Positions 9,001-15,529 of a DNA stretch of 27,719 nt are shown one piece after another. The notes under the pieces were generated by a model, which saw only the letters and a list, made by a program, of their open reading frames with translations, searched no databases and was not told where the DNA came from. The DNA comes from JAEDES01 sp045649455 (GTDB lineage Bacteria; Bacillota_I; Bacilli_A; RF39; UBA660): the NCBI GenBank assembly GCA_045649455.1, contig JAZRPV010000008.1:1-27719 (forward strand). The letters are read 5' to 3'. Position 1 is the stretch's first letter. Each line of letters begins with the position of its first letter. The position numbers and the translations under genes are program-made.

Positions 9001-12000
9001 TTAAATAATAAAGTTACTTTAACAAAAGCAACAAAAAAAGAAAGTGAAGGTATTTGGATTTATTCTTATAGTTACAAATTAAATAAAGATGATGGACTTG
9101 AAGATGGAGTTCTTCAAGTAAAAGTAACAAATATTAAAGACAATGCTGGAAATACTACTGAATTAACAAACAAACATATGACAATGGCTAGTCAAAGTAA
9201 TATCATAGTTGATAAAACTTTACCAGAAATTAAAAATATTCCTGCAGAAGGAGCATATGTTAATTATTCAATTAGTCCAAAAATTAGTGAACCTAACTTA
9301 CTAAAAGTAGTATTAACTAAAGATGGTAATGAAGTTAAAGGATATCAAGATAATATGTATGAATTATCTCATACAGGAACATATACTTTAACAGTAACAG
9401 ATAGAGCAGATCATAAAGTTACTAGAACATTTACAATTGATCAAGATATACCATCAGTAGAAGGTGTTGAAAATAATAAACATTATAATGTAGATGTAAC
9501 ACCAACAGTAACTGATAAATACTTAGAAAAAGTAACTTTAAATGGAAAAGAATTTGTAAGTGGAACAACATTAACTGAAGAAGGAGTATATACTCTTATC
9601 GCTAAAGATAAAGCAGGAAATGAAAAGAATGTAACATTTACAATTGATAAAACAGATCCAGTAATTAATGGATTTGAAGCTGGTAAGTATTATTACAATA
9701 CTTCAGTAAAACCTGAAGTAGTTGAAACAAACTTAAAATCAATTACTTTAAATGGAAAAGAATATGATGGAAAAGCTATAACTAAAGATGGAGTATATAC
9801 ATTAGTAGCAACTGACGAAGCTGGAAATGATGCAGAAGTTAAGTTTGAAATTGATAAAATTGCTCCACTAGTAACAGGTGTTGAATTATTCAATAAAGAA
9901 GCAGTAAAACCAGTTATAGAAGATAAAAACTTCGACTATGTAACAGTAGATGGATTACCATTTGTACATGGAAAATCAGTTAAATTATATGGTAAACATC
10001 AATTAGTAGCTTATGATAAAGCTGGTAACTCAACAACAGTTGACTTTACAATTGATACTATTGCTCCAAAAATCTTATTATTAGATAGATTACAATATAT
10101 TTCAGGTAAATATTTACCTATTAAACCAGTAATCTTAGAACAATATGTTGATACAATTGTTGTTAAGAAAAATGGAGAAGTAATTCCGTATGAAAAAGGA
10201 CAAGAATTACCTGGTGATGCTGAATATGAAATGACTGTAACAGATAAAGCTGGAAATTCAACAACAGTAAAATTCACTATGGATAGTGTTTCACCAACGG
10301 CATTAGTTAAACCAGTACAAATGGGAGTAGTTGATGAATTAGATCTAAATAACATGGAAATTGTTGATGGATTTGAAGATTTAAATTTAAGTCTGTTAGA
10401 AAAAGATTTACTATTAAGTGAAGAAGTAGAATATATTTTATTAAAGAATACTAGTACAATTAGTGTTTTAGGTGTAAATATTCCAATCTATAAATATGAC
10501 GAAATTCCACAAGATGAAGTTATTGATGAAGAAGGAGATTATTTACTAGTTGTATATGATAAAGCATACAACATATCAGCAGTTAGATTCACAGTAGATA
10601 GAAGTGCGCCAATAATTAATGCCAAAGATGGAGAATTCTATAAGTCATTAACACTTAATGTAGAAGATCCAAACTTATCATCAATTACAGTTAAGAAAAA
10701 AGGTGTAGCAGCAGGAACAATTGTAGAAAATGGATATGTAATTGATAAAAATGGTACATATACAATTACTGCTAAAGACATAATTGGTGAAAATGCATTA
10801 GAAGAAAATTATAAAAACCATATTACTACTGTTACAATTCATATTGATACAAAAGCACCAACTGCTAACGTAGTAGAAGGTGGAATTTATAAAAAAGTAA
10901 CTGTTAATGTAAAAGATGAACATTTAAATAAAGTTACAATTAATGGTAAAGAATATGATGGAAAAGAAATCAATGAAAAAGGAACTTATAAATTATTAGC
11001 TTCTGATAAAGCTAATAATAAATTAGAAGTAAATTTTGAAATTGATCCAACTCCAATTACAATTACAGGAGTTACTGATAAAGAACTTTATAATACAGAT
11101 AAAAAAGTAACAGTAACTGCTAGAGATACAAATGCAAAAGTTCTATTAAATGGAACTGAAACAACTAAAGAGTTCACAGTTACTAAAGAAGGTAAGAATA
11201 CAATCAAAGTAACTGATAAGTGGGGAAATGAAGAAAGTGCTACATTTACACTTGATAAAACAGCTGCAACAATTAATAACCCATTTGATGCTTTAAAAAT
11301 TGAAGTGGGAGCTGCAAAAGATTCATCTAAAAAAGTAGAAGCTTTAGTTACAGATAATCTTGATGCAGATAGATACCTTAAACCAACAGTTAAACATTCA
11401 GTAAAAGGTGAAATGGGTGAATTAAGTTCAATCCCAACAACAGCTGACTATGTTGGTGAATATACATTAACTTATAATACAAAAGATGCTGCAGGAAACA
11501 CTTCAAAAACATTAGAAGTTAAAGTAAATGTAGTTATTAAAGATTATGTAGTTAAATTTGTTGATGTAGATAAAAATAACTTTACATATACATATGGTGA
11601 TACAATTTCTCCATATAAAGTAACAATTTACTCAGCTGCTTTAGGAAAAAATGTTGATTATGAAGAAAAAGATGTTTCATTCTCAGTTGAAGGTAATAAA
11701 ACATTAACAAATGCAGGGACTTATAAAGTAACAGCAACAGTTAATACTAAAAAATTCCCTGGAGCAACAGAAGAGTCACAAGTATTTACAATTACTCAAA
11801 AAGAAGTAGAAGTAACATTCTCAAAAACAAATGGTACAACTACATTATATAAATATGAGTATGATGGAAATACAAAACCATTCACTGCAACAATCACTTC
11901 AGGATTAATTAATGATGATACAGCTACTGTAGAAGTAACTTATGATACAACTACATTTGATGCTGGTACAACACATACAGCAACAGCTAATATTATAGAT

Positions 12001-12510
12001 AATAAGAACTATAAAGTTAAAAATGCAGATTATCAATTCGAAGTTACAAAAGCAACAGCTACAATAGTGATTAATTCTAAAGATGATGTTCAAATAACAA
12101 ATAATGAAGGTCAAAAAATAGAAGGTAGTGTAAAAATTAATACTACAACAGGTACTGCAACAGGTACTGCTAAAGGTGGAATTGCATACGGTAAATATGA
12201 AATCGAAAAAGAAAAGAAATATAATGTTGATTTCACAATTGTTGATGTAGTTTCAACTAACACAAAAAATGTTGTAATAGAACCTGTTCCTACAAAAGGA
12301 GTAGAAAGTTTAGATAATATAACACAAAGTTTAAATAACATAAAGAGCTCAATTGAAAGTAGTTCTATATACAAAATTATTAAAAGATTAGCTCCAGAGT
12401 TATCAATCACTCTTGAAGAAGATGTAACCGATAATTTAAATATAGAGGTTGCAAAAGTAACAACAGAAGGAACTTCAAAACTTTTTGTAGATACTCCAAA
12501 AGAGATTTAA
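6004..12510 (+). CDS. Giant secreted Ig-like repeat protein, adhesin-like (paralogue B)
   Basis: 2168 aa, secreted. Signal peptide 1-24, predicted cleavage TFA|NP, almost the same as paralogue A. Then come an acidic, Gln/Asn-rich linker (25-97), a helical domain homologous to A's (about 98-218) and Ig-like units (about 219-448). Five consecutive 119-129-residue repeats of another Ig-like type (about 448-572, 572-701, 701-828, 828-950, 950-1069) each have an EEL..PTFTFYANGK-type strand pair and a VTNI.DKAGN segment; A lacks this block. Ig-like units (1069-1312) precede the conserved core (1313-1536), followed by more Ig-like units, a further Ig-like/HYR-type unit (about 1753-1845), two MBG-type domains (about 1847-2016) and a tail. 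No LPxTG, TM or SLH anchor is visible. The protein may be a surface or secreted adhesin; no ligand can be deduced. Confidence 0.85.
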   Translation: MEGKKKYFALIIFLFLGLMIFTFANPAEEEKEFKGGDKDQSETVTNKREDTTEEDTNDIEQEQQDQNQQQNIVTNNNQGNAQGNQGNDAGQTEEDPVDTTLRDALAAVEKAEGTYTQDDVDAAKDLVNNVTDTTEKGKLEERLEEVEAGIAVLALLEQLETKVDDAEEKAHMTAATTFRDTNEIANKIATLNNETVKTELEKRLTEVSKLLDDNAAPTTKVEDKVYGEDVVITAEDEAGNKFQIFLTKKGESETEISNGYKTTSDGTYTLRLVDEAFNEQTITFTVDTTAPELKDLTNGAHYEEITLNVEDDTKVTIKVTNNDTSETKEMENGTKLTEDATYTVELTDEAGNTSTYELVVDTTAPTIDVEDNNYATKDTDVLIQDKFLTTVTVKHVAVDGTETTEEFLRADFSISQNYQYTYKLDKDGTYTITAEDKIGNSTTKTVIMDQTPAKANAVNINVIGYKNDVNEQYATNNKKVSAYISISEELKNNPTFTFYANGKKIKEFTSEVVKSTSKNEKYPYVYTATLDINEELVAEDGLLTFTVTNIYDKAGNPTADISKVTTKKVITLDRTTTGLASTNIYVNSKGNLKEFYATNGNTVAVTFRVKEELSKYPTFTFYANGKEVDAANVKLLDVRETDGIYTYEANLKISEALVAEDGEITFKITDIVDKAGNKGFINLKGVHQDEQTAPTNGNKVYLDRTKAARVYSTIRSKGVEFVLENGKDKDYYHKNGTTFEYAISFNELLAEVPTVTISGRNLEMKLNETVLKKENKYLYEGTFKIAEDEKDLTEGILEIKVTNVKDRAGNETVLGTQTKTSNGRRVIYDRTAATRMSTDFYVSKLTAKEKVFYTQLSNTIVVNVTTNERLGQIPTFTLHNNGKNYVIEGAIYRGLNDKGYHLYQASYELKEKSEMKDGEITFTISDIVDIAGNKTNNVVEATNGRKVILDTVLKVDKLAVIGKNRHKVENVYYQYASNDTIVYINARFKEELAATPIVKLNNKVTLTKATKKESEGIWIYSYSYKLNKDDGLEDGVLQVKVTNIKDNAGNTTELTNKHMTMASQSNIIVDKTLPEIKNIPAEGAYVNYSISPKISEPNLLKVVLTKDGNEVKGYQDNMYELSHTGTYTLTVTDRADHKVTRTFTIDQDIPSVEGVENNKHYNVDVTPTVTDKYLEKVTLNGKEFVSGTTLTEEGVYTLIAKDKAGNEKNVTFTIDKTDPVINGFEAGKYYYNTSVKPEVVETNLKSITLNGKEYDGKAITKDGVYTLVATDEAGNDAEVKFEIDKIAPLVTGVELFNKEAVKPVIEDKNFDYVTVDGLPFVHGKSVKLYGKHQLVAYDKAGNSTTVDFTIDTIAPKILLLDRLQYISGKYLPIKPVILEQYVDTIVVKKNGEVIPYEKGQELPGDAEYEMTVTDKAGNSTTVKFTMDSVSPTALVKPVQMGVVDELDLNNMEIVDGFEDLNLSLLEKDLLLSEEVEYILLKNTSTISVLGVNIPIYKYDEIPQDEVIDEEGDYLLVVYDKAYNISAVRFTVDRSAPIINAKDGEFYKSLTLNVEDPNLSSITVKKKGVAAGTIVENGYVIDKNGTYTITAKDIIGENALEENYKNHITTVTIHIDTKAPTANVVEGGIYKKVTVNVKDEHLNKVTINGKEYDGKEINEKGTYKLLASDKANNKLEVNFEIDPTPITITGVTDKELYNTDKKVTVTARDTNAKVLLNGTETTKEFTVTKEGKNTIKVTDKWGNEESATFTLDKTAATINNPFDALKIEVGAAKDSSKKVEALVTDNLDADRYLKPTVKHSVKGEMGELSSIPTTADYVGEYTLTYNTKDAAGNTSKTLEVKVNVVIKDYVVKFVDVDKNNFTYTYGDTISPYKVTIYSAALGKNVDYEEKDVSFSVEGNKTLTNAGTYKVTATVNTKKFPGATEESQVFTITQKEVEVTFSKTNGTTTLYKYEYDGNTKPFTATITSGLINDDTATVEVTYDTTTFDAGTTHTATANIIDNKNYKVKNADYQFEVTKATATIVINSKDDVQITNNEGQKIEGSVKINTTTGTATGTAKGGIAYGKYEIEKEKKYNVDFTIVDVVSTNTKNVVIEPVPTKGVESLDNITQSLNNIKSSIESSSIYKIIKRLAPELSITLEEDVTDNLNIEVAKVTTEGTSKLFVDTPKEI

Positions 12511-12519
12511 TAAAAAACT

Positions 12520-12552
12520 AAAAAGTTAGGAAAAAAAATCCTAACTTTTTTA
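12520..12552 (+). terminator. Rho-independent terminator after paralogue B
   Basis: The 12-bp stem (AAAAAGTTAGGA at 12520-12531 with TCCTAACTTTTT at 12539-12550) is identical to that of the terminator after paralogue A; the loop is seven A. Confidence 0.9.
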
Positions 12553-12581
12553 TTGTCTCAAAAAAAATATTGAATTATAAT
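12553..12581 (+). promoter_or_regulatory. Promoter of the small one-TM protein gene
   Basis: TTGTCT (12553-12558), a 17-nt spacer and a perfect TATAAT (12576-12581). A TTG at 12570 that would lengthen the downstream frame lies within this promoter. Confidence 0.75.
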
Positions 12582-12629
12582 AAAAGTAACAACAAGCGTT
12601 ATCTTTCAGTAATTATGAGGAGAGAGAAT

Positions 12630-12980
12630 ATGGCTAAAAAAGAAGTAGTAGTAGAAGAAAATCTATCTGATGAATTTGTAGATGAAAAAGATAAGAAGAA
12701 ATCTAAAAATATCATTTTAAGTATTTTTAACTTCATCCTTACAATTGTAATCATTGGTGTAGTAGGAATGGCAGTAATTGATTTTATTAATGTAAATCAA
12801 GAAAAAGAACCAATGTTTTGTATTCATGAAGAATGGACACAATACGATGATGGAACAGTAGAAGTATGTACTGGTGTAGGATATAAAGTATATAGATATA
12901 ATCGTGAATCAATTAAAGGATCAGAATTCGGACCATTCTGGATAGAAGAGAAGACTAAACCACTTACTGTACAAGAATAA
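12630..12980 (+). CDS. Small single-pass membrane protein, unknown function
   Basis: 116 aa from ATG 12630. A charged cytoplasmic head (1-26) is followed by a TM helix (about 27-50) and an external domain of about 65 residues with two cysteines (Cys64, Cys80) that could form a disulfide if exported. The start is set by GAGGAGAGAG just upstream; an in-frame TTG at 12570 is rejected because it lies in the promoter. The gene is a single-cistron unit with its own promoter and terminator, directly after the giant surface-protein genes. I do not recognise the family. Confidence 0.75.
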   Translation: MAKKEVVVEENLSDEFVDEKDKKKSKNIILSIFNFILTIVIIGVVGMAVIDFINVNQEKEPMFCIHEEWTQYDDGTVEVCTGVGYKVYRYNRESIKGSEFGPFWIEEKTKPLTVQE

Positions 12981-13006
12981 AAGAAAAGAGAAATCTTTTC
13001 TTTTTA
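12981..13006 (+). terminator. Rho-independent terminator
   Basis: A 9-bp stem (AAGAAAAGA at 12981-12989 with TCTTTTCTT at 12994-13002) with a GAAA tetraloop and T-tract, immediately after the TAA stop. Confidence 0.85.
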
Positions 13007-13015
13007 TTTTTATTA

Positions 13016-13024
13016 TGTTAAAAT
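13016..13024 (+). promoter_or_regulatory. Probable extended -10 promoter for the PH-domain gene
   Basis: TGT followed by TAAAAT (13019-13024), 26 nt before the ATG. The -35 position falls in the preceding terminator and is weak (TTTTCT). Confidence 0.4.
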
Positions 13025-13050
13025 AATCATGTAAGATAGGAAGTGTTATT

Positions 13051-13446
13051 ATGGCATATGCTAAGTTTAAAGAATTAACAAAATACTTTGATTTTAAAGC
13101 TGAAGTACCAACATCACGATTACCAGAATATACAACAGAATATGTTCGTAAAGATGAAGAAATATTACTAGGGTATAAAACACATCGTGACCATGCAATA
13201 TTTACAAATAAAACAATGATTTTATTTGATAGAGATATAGTTGGAACATATAAGAAAATTCATATGATTCCATATAAATCAATCTCTACAAGTGCAATAT
13301 GCTTTAAACCAGGTAAAGCAGAAATACTTCTTTCATTAGATAGTGGATATCAAATGAGAATAAACTTTGTAAATATGAATCATGAAAAGAAAGAACACTT
13401 AAAAGTAGTATATAAAACAATGATGGAAGAATCAGTAGGAAAGTAA
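13051..13446 (+). CDS. Bacterial PH-domain (bPH) protein
   Basis: 131 aa, soluble, no signal or TM. It fits the small bacterial pleckstrin-homology-fold family (YvbH/bPH_1 type): a short helix, then the strand pattern EILLGYKTHRDHAIFTNKTM, then ILFDRDIVGTYKKIHMIPYKSIS, a later strand pair and a C-terminal helix. The phrase 'vIPYksI' before a strand is typical of these domains. Their molecular role is poorly known; many sit near membrane-protein genes. AGGAAG (13038-13043) sets the start. A three-TM protein gene follows after 26 nt, so the two may be functionally linked. The assignment is from pattern recognition. Confidence 0.65.
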   Translation: MAYAKFKELTKYFDFKAEVPTSRLPEYTTEYVRKDEEILLGYKTHRDHAIFTNKTMILFDRDIVGTYKKIHMIPYKSISTSAICFKPGKAEILLSLDSGYQMRINFVNMNHEKKEHLKVVYKTMMEESVGK

Positions 13447-13458
13447 TCTTTCCTTTTT
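13438..13458 (+). terminator. Weak hairpin at the PH-domain gene stop, possible attenuator
   Basis: GGAAAG (13438-13443) pairs with CTTTCC (13448-13453) around the TAA stop and is followed by TTTTT, so it resembles a short terminator. CTTTC can instead pair with GAAAG at 13459-13463, which would cover the ribosome binding site of the next gene. The stems are only 5-6 bp. Confidence 0.35.
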
Positions 13459-13472
13459 GAAAGGAGAATATT

Positions 13473-13967
13473 ATGAAAAAAAAGAAAAAATATCAAAGTG
13501 CAATGCAAACTATTCCAGATACTGATAATCCACTTTTAGATTATATAAATCATCAACAAATGATAAAAGATAATGAAGTGATTTCTGATAAAGAAAAAGA
13601 ACAAATGATTCAAGATGAACAAATTAGAATAGATAATGATATTAAAGGTTGTTATATAACATTTAATTTCATGTTTTATGGATTAATCATTTTAATGCTT
13701 ATACCCGTAACATTTATATTTAGAGATTTTACAATAACAGAAATATTAAACTTCTATGGAATGTATGCCGTATTTGGAAGAAATATTGTTATTATCCCAC
13801 TAGGGATAATGTTATGGATGTGGCAAACTGCTAAGAAAAAAGATATTTACCATCCAAGTACTATTAAAATGAGAAAAAAGTTTAAATGGATATTTATCAT
13901 TACAATTATATTAGTAATTGTATCATTAATTGTATTTGGTAATGGTCTAAAAGATTTTAATTTATAA
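13473..13967 (+). CDS. Three-TM membrane protein, unknown function
   Basis: 164 aa. A basic N-terminus and a charged segment rich in Glu, Lys and Asp (about 31-58) precede three predicted TM helices at about 61-83, 95-118 and 138-156. No enzymatic motif is visible. AAAGGAG lies about 6 nt before the ATG at 13473. It sits 26 nt after the PH-domain gene with only a weak hairpin between, so partial read-through and a shared transcript are likely. It ends with a strong terminator. Family not recognised. Confidence 0.7.
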   Translation: MKKKKKYQSAMQTIPDTDNPLLDYINHQQMIKDNEVISDKEKEQMIQDEQIRIDNDIKGCYITFNFMFYGLIILMLIPVTFIFRDFTITEILNFYGMYAVFGRNIVIIPLGIMLWMWQTAKKKDIYHPSTIKMRKKFKWIFIITIILVIVSLIVFGNGLKDFNL

Positions 13968-13990
13968 AAGAGAGGAAACTCTCTTTTTTT
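13967..13990 (+). terminator. Rho-independent terminator
   Basis: An 8-bp stem (AAAGAGAG at 13967-13974 with CTCTCTTT at 13979-13986), GAAA tetraloop and T-run. It isolates the LysR unit from upstream transcription. Confidence 0.9.
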
Positions 13991-14010
13991 CTTTATATTT
14001 TTTAATTTTA

Positions 14011-14019
14011 TGTTATAAT
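14011..14019 (+). promoter_or_regulatory. Extended -10 promoter of the LysR-type regulator gene
   Basis: TGT followed by a perfect TATAAT (14014-14019). The leader would be about 35 nt and carries a long ribosome binding site (AAAGGGGTGAT) 7 nt before the ATG at 14062. Confidence 0.65.
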
Positions 14020-14061
14020 AAGCTTAAATTTTATATCTATATATAAAGGGGTGATTTATAT

Positions 14062-14952
14062 ATGAATAATTTTAACTTCAACTTACTAAAATATTTTTAT
14101 TATGTTGCTTATTACAAAGGATTTACAAATGCTTCAAAACAACTTAATCTTGCTCAATCTGCTTTAAGTTATAACGTTAGAATTCTAGAACAAGAAATGA
14201 ATCAAACTTTAATAGTTCGTAATAAGAAAACATTTGAATTAACAGAACAAGGATCTGAATTATATGAAACATTAAAATCAGTATTTGGTATGTTGGAAGA
14301 AAATATTTCATTATTTCAAAAACAAAATATCTATCAAGAAATAACTATAGGAGTAAGACATAATTTAAGTGACTTTATCTTTAAAGATACAATAGAAACT
14401 TATATGAAAGAAAATCCTAATATACATCTAAATATAAACTTATATTCTAAAGTAGATCAAAAAAAGTTTAATGAAGAATATGATATCTTAATAGATTATG
14501 AAGATTATGCAAACATAATTGAAACATCAAATAAAAAGAAACTTTGTACATTAGAAAATATCTTTGTTGCAGGAGACATCTTATATAATTTATATAAAGA
14601 TAAGACCTCTATTACAGAATTTGAACAAGCTAGATTTATTCTAATGTGTCCTAATAAAAGAAAAGCTAAATTTAATAAAATGTGTTTTGAAAATAATATC
14701 ACTCCAAAGAGTATTATTTCTATTAATGATTCTAAATTATCTAGAAAATTAATTAGAAATAATATAGCTTTATCTTTAGTACCTAAACTAACTGTAATAG
14801 ATGAATTAAATAAAAATGAAATAAAAGAATTAAAAGTAAAAGAACCAATATTTACAGATAATGTAGTAATTGTATATAAAAAGAATAATAATACTAATGT
14901 AAATAAATTTATTGATTTATTAATAAAAAAATATAATGAGGAGGATAATTAA
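14062..14952 (+). CDS. LysR-family transcriptional regulator
   Basis: 296 aa, usual LTTR length. A winged helix-turn-helix lies at residues about 5-64, with the typical NASKQLNLAQSALSYNVRIL recognition region and the LTEQGSELYE wing end. A linker helix (about 65-90) leads to a periplasmic-binding-like effector domain (about 92-296). LTTRs usually sense a small metabolite and control a neighbouring pathway. Here the regulator is not divergent from its likely target but lies upstream on the same strand, separated from the 12-gene run by one gene and a terminator. Its stop overlaps the next start (TAATG), so it is translationally coupled to the pseudo-Nudix protein. The effector cannot be deduced. 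Confidence 0.92.
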   Translation: MNNFNFNLLKYFYYVAYYKGFTNASKQLNLAQSALSYNVRILEQEMNQTLIVRNKKTFELTEQGSELYETLKSVFGMLEENISLFQKQNIYQEITIGVRHNLSDFIFKDTIETYMKENPNIHLNINLYSKVDQKKFNEEYDILIDYEDYANIIETSNKKKLCTLENIFVAGDILYNLYKDKTSITEFEQARFILMCPNKRKAKFNKMCFENNITPKSIISINDSKLSRKLIRNNIALSLVPKLTVIDELNKNEIKELKVKEPIFTDNVVIVYKKNNNTNVNKFIDLLIKKYNEEDN

Positions 14953-15458
14953 TGAGATGGGATTTATACGATAAGAATTATAATATTACAGATATGTCTA
15001 TTGATTCTACTGAAACAATTCCAAATGACTTATATCATTTAACTGTTAATGTATGGATAGTTAATTCTAATAAGCAAGTTCTTTTGTTAAAGAAAGCTAT
15101 TAATTACGGATTACGTTATCCTGGTTGTTGGACTGGTATTAATGGTAATGTTTTAGAAAGTAATACATCTCTAGATACAATTCCTTTAGTTATAAATGAT
15201 AAACTTAATATAGATATTGAAATATCTAATATTAAAGAAGTTGGTATTGATTTAAGAGATCCTCATAATTATATTTATAATACTTTTATAGTTGAATCAG
15301 ATATTGATATAAATGATATTCATTTAGATGAAGAAAAATATACAAAATGTAAGTATATTGATTATGATGAATTAGTAAATATGATTAATAATGGAGAGAT
15401 AGAATATCCATTAATTGAACGTATTGAAAAGTATTTATTACCAGAATTAAAAAATTAG
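14952..15458 (+). CDS. Nudix-fold protein with degenerate catalytic box
   Basis: 168 aa. The N-terminal frame (RWDLYDKNYNITD, then YHLTVNVWIVNSNKQVLLLKKA, then YPGCWTGINGNV) is that of Nudix hydrolases of the IPP-isomerase/YfcD-like sort. At the Nudix box (about 65-87) the consensus GX5EX7REUXEEXGU is lost: Gly65 remains, but the expected Glu, Arg-Glu, second Glu and Gly positions are Asn71, Leu79-Val80, Lys84 and Asn86, with Asp83 for the first of the Glu pair. Metal-dependent hydrolysis is thus unlikely. Coupling to the LysR gene (TAATG overlap, GAGGAGGA binding site) suggests a regulatory or ligand-binding role, which is inference. An intact Nudix enzyme is encoded in the 12-gene run downstream. 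Confidence 0.8.
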   Translation: MRWDLYDKNYNITDMSIDSTETIPNDLYHLTVNVWIVNSNKQVLLLKKAINYGLRYPGCWTGINGNVLESNTSLDTIPLVINDKLNIDIEISNIKEVGIDLRDPHNYIYNTFIVESDIDINDIHLDEEKYTKCKYIDYDELVNMINNGEIEYPLIERIEKYLLPELKN

Positions 15459-15470
15459 ATAAGACCTATC

Positions 15471-15500
15471 AAAAAACTGAATAATTAATTCAGTTTTTTT
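15471..15500 (+). terminator. Strong terminator between the LysR unit and the 12-gene run
   Basis: A 12-bp perfect stem (AAAAAACTGAAT at 15471-15482 with ATTCAGTTTTTT at 15488-15499) and a 5-nt loop. It overlaps the -35 position of the next promoter. Confidence 0.9.
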
Positions 15501-15504
15501 CTTT

Positions 15505-15510
15505 TATAAT
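15505..15510 (+). promoter_or_regulatory. Probable promoter (-10) of the 12-gene run
   Basis: A perfect TATAAT lies 19 nt before the ATG at 15530. The -35 position (about 15482-15487) falls in the terminator loop and matches TTGACA poorly, so the promoter may need an activator; the upstream LysR protein is the obvious candidate. The predicted leader is only about 13 nt and is almost all TTGGAGGG ribosome binding site. Confidence 0.5.
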
Positions 15511-15529
15511 TATAGTTGGAGGGATGTAT

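Noticed and set aside
6904..11040. Recurring short DNA similarities (such as ACAGCAGGAAAT-type tracts) as mobile-element or CRISPR-like repeats.
   Set aside because: They all encode the YT(L/I)TATDKAGN...IDKTAP signature of Ig-like units, in frame, with synonymous differences and no spacers.
12111..12410. Antisense frames within the giant surface-protein genes and elsewhere (for example 9693-9893, 10011-10355, 12111-12410 on the - strand).
   Set aside because: They mirror the codon pattern of the genes on the + strand, lack ribosome binding sites, and give low-complexity Ser/Leu/Phe-rich sequences typical of shadows.
12570..12629. TTG at 12570 as start of the one-TM protein (136 aa).
   Set aside because: It falls within the -35/-10 promoter (TTGTCT-17-TATAAT); ATG 12630 has a strong ribosome binding site.
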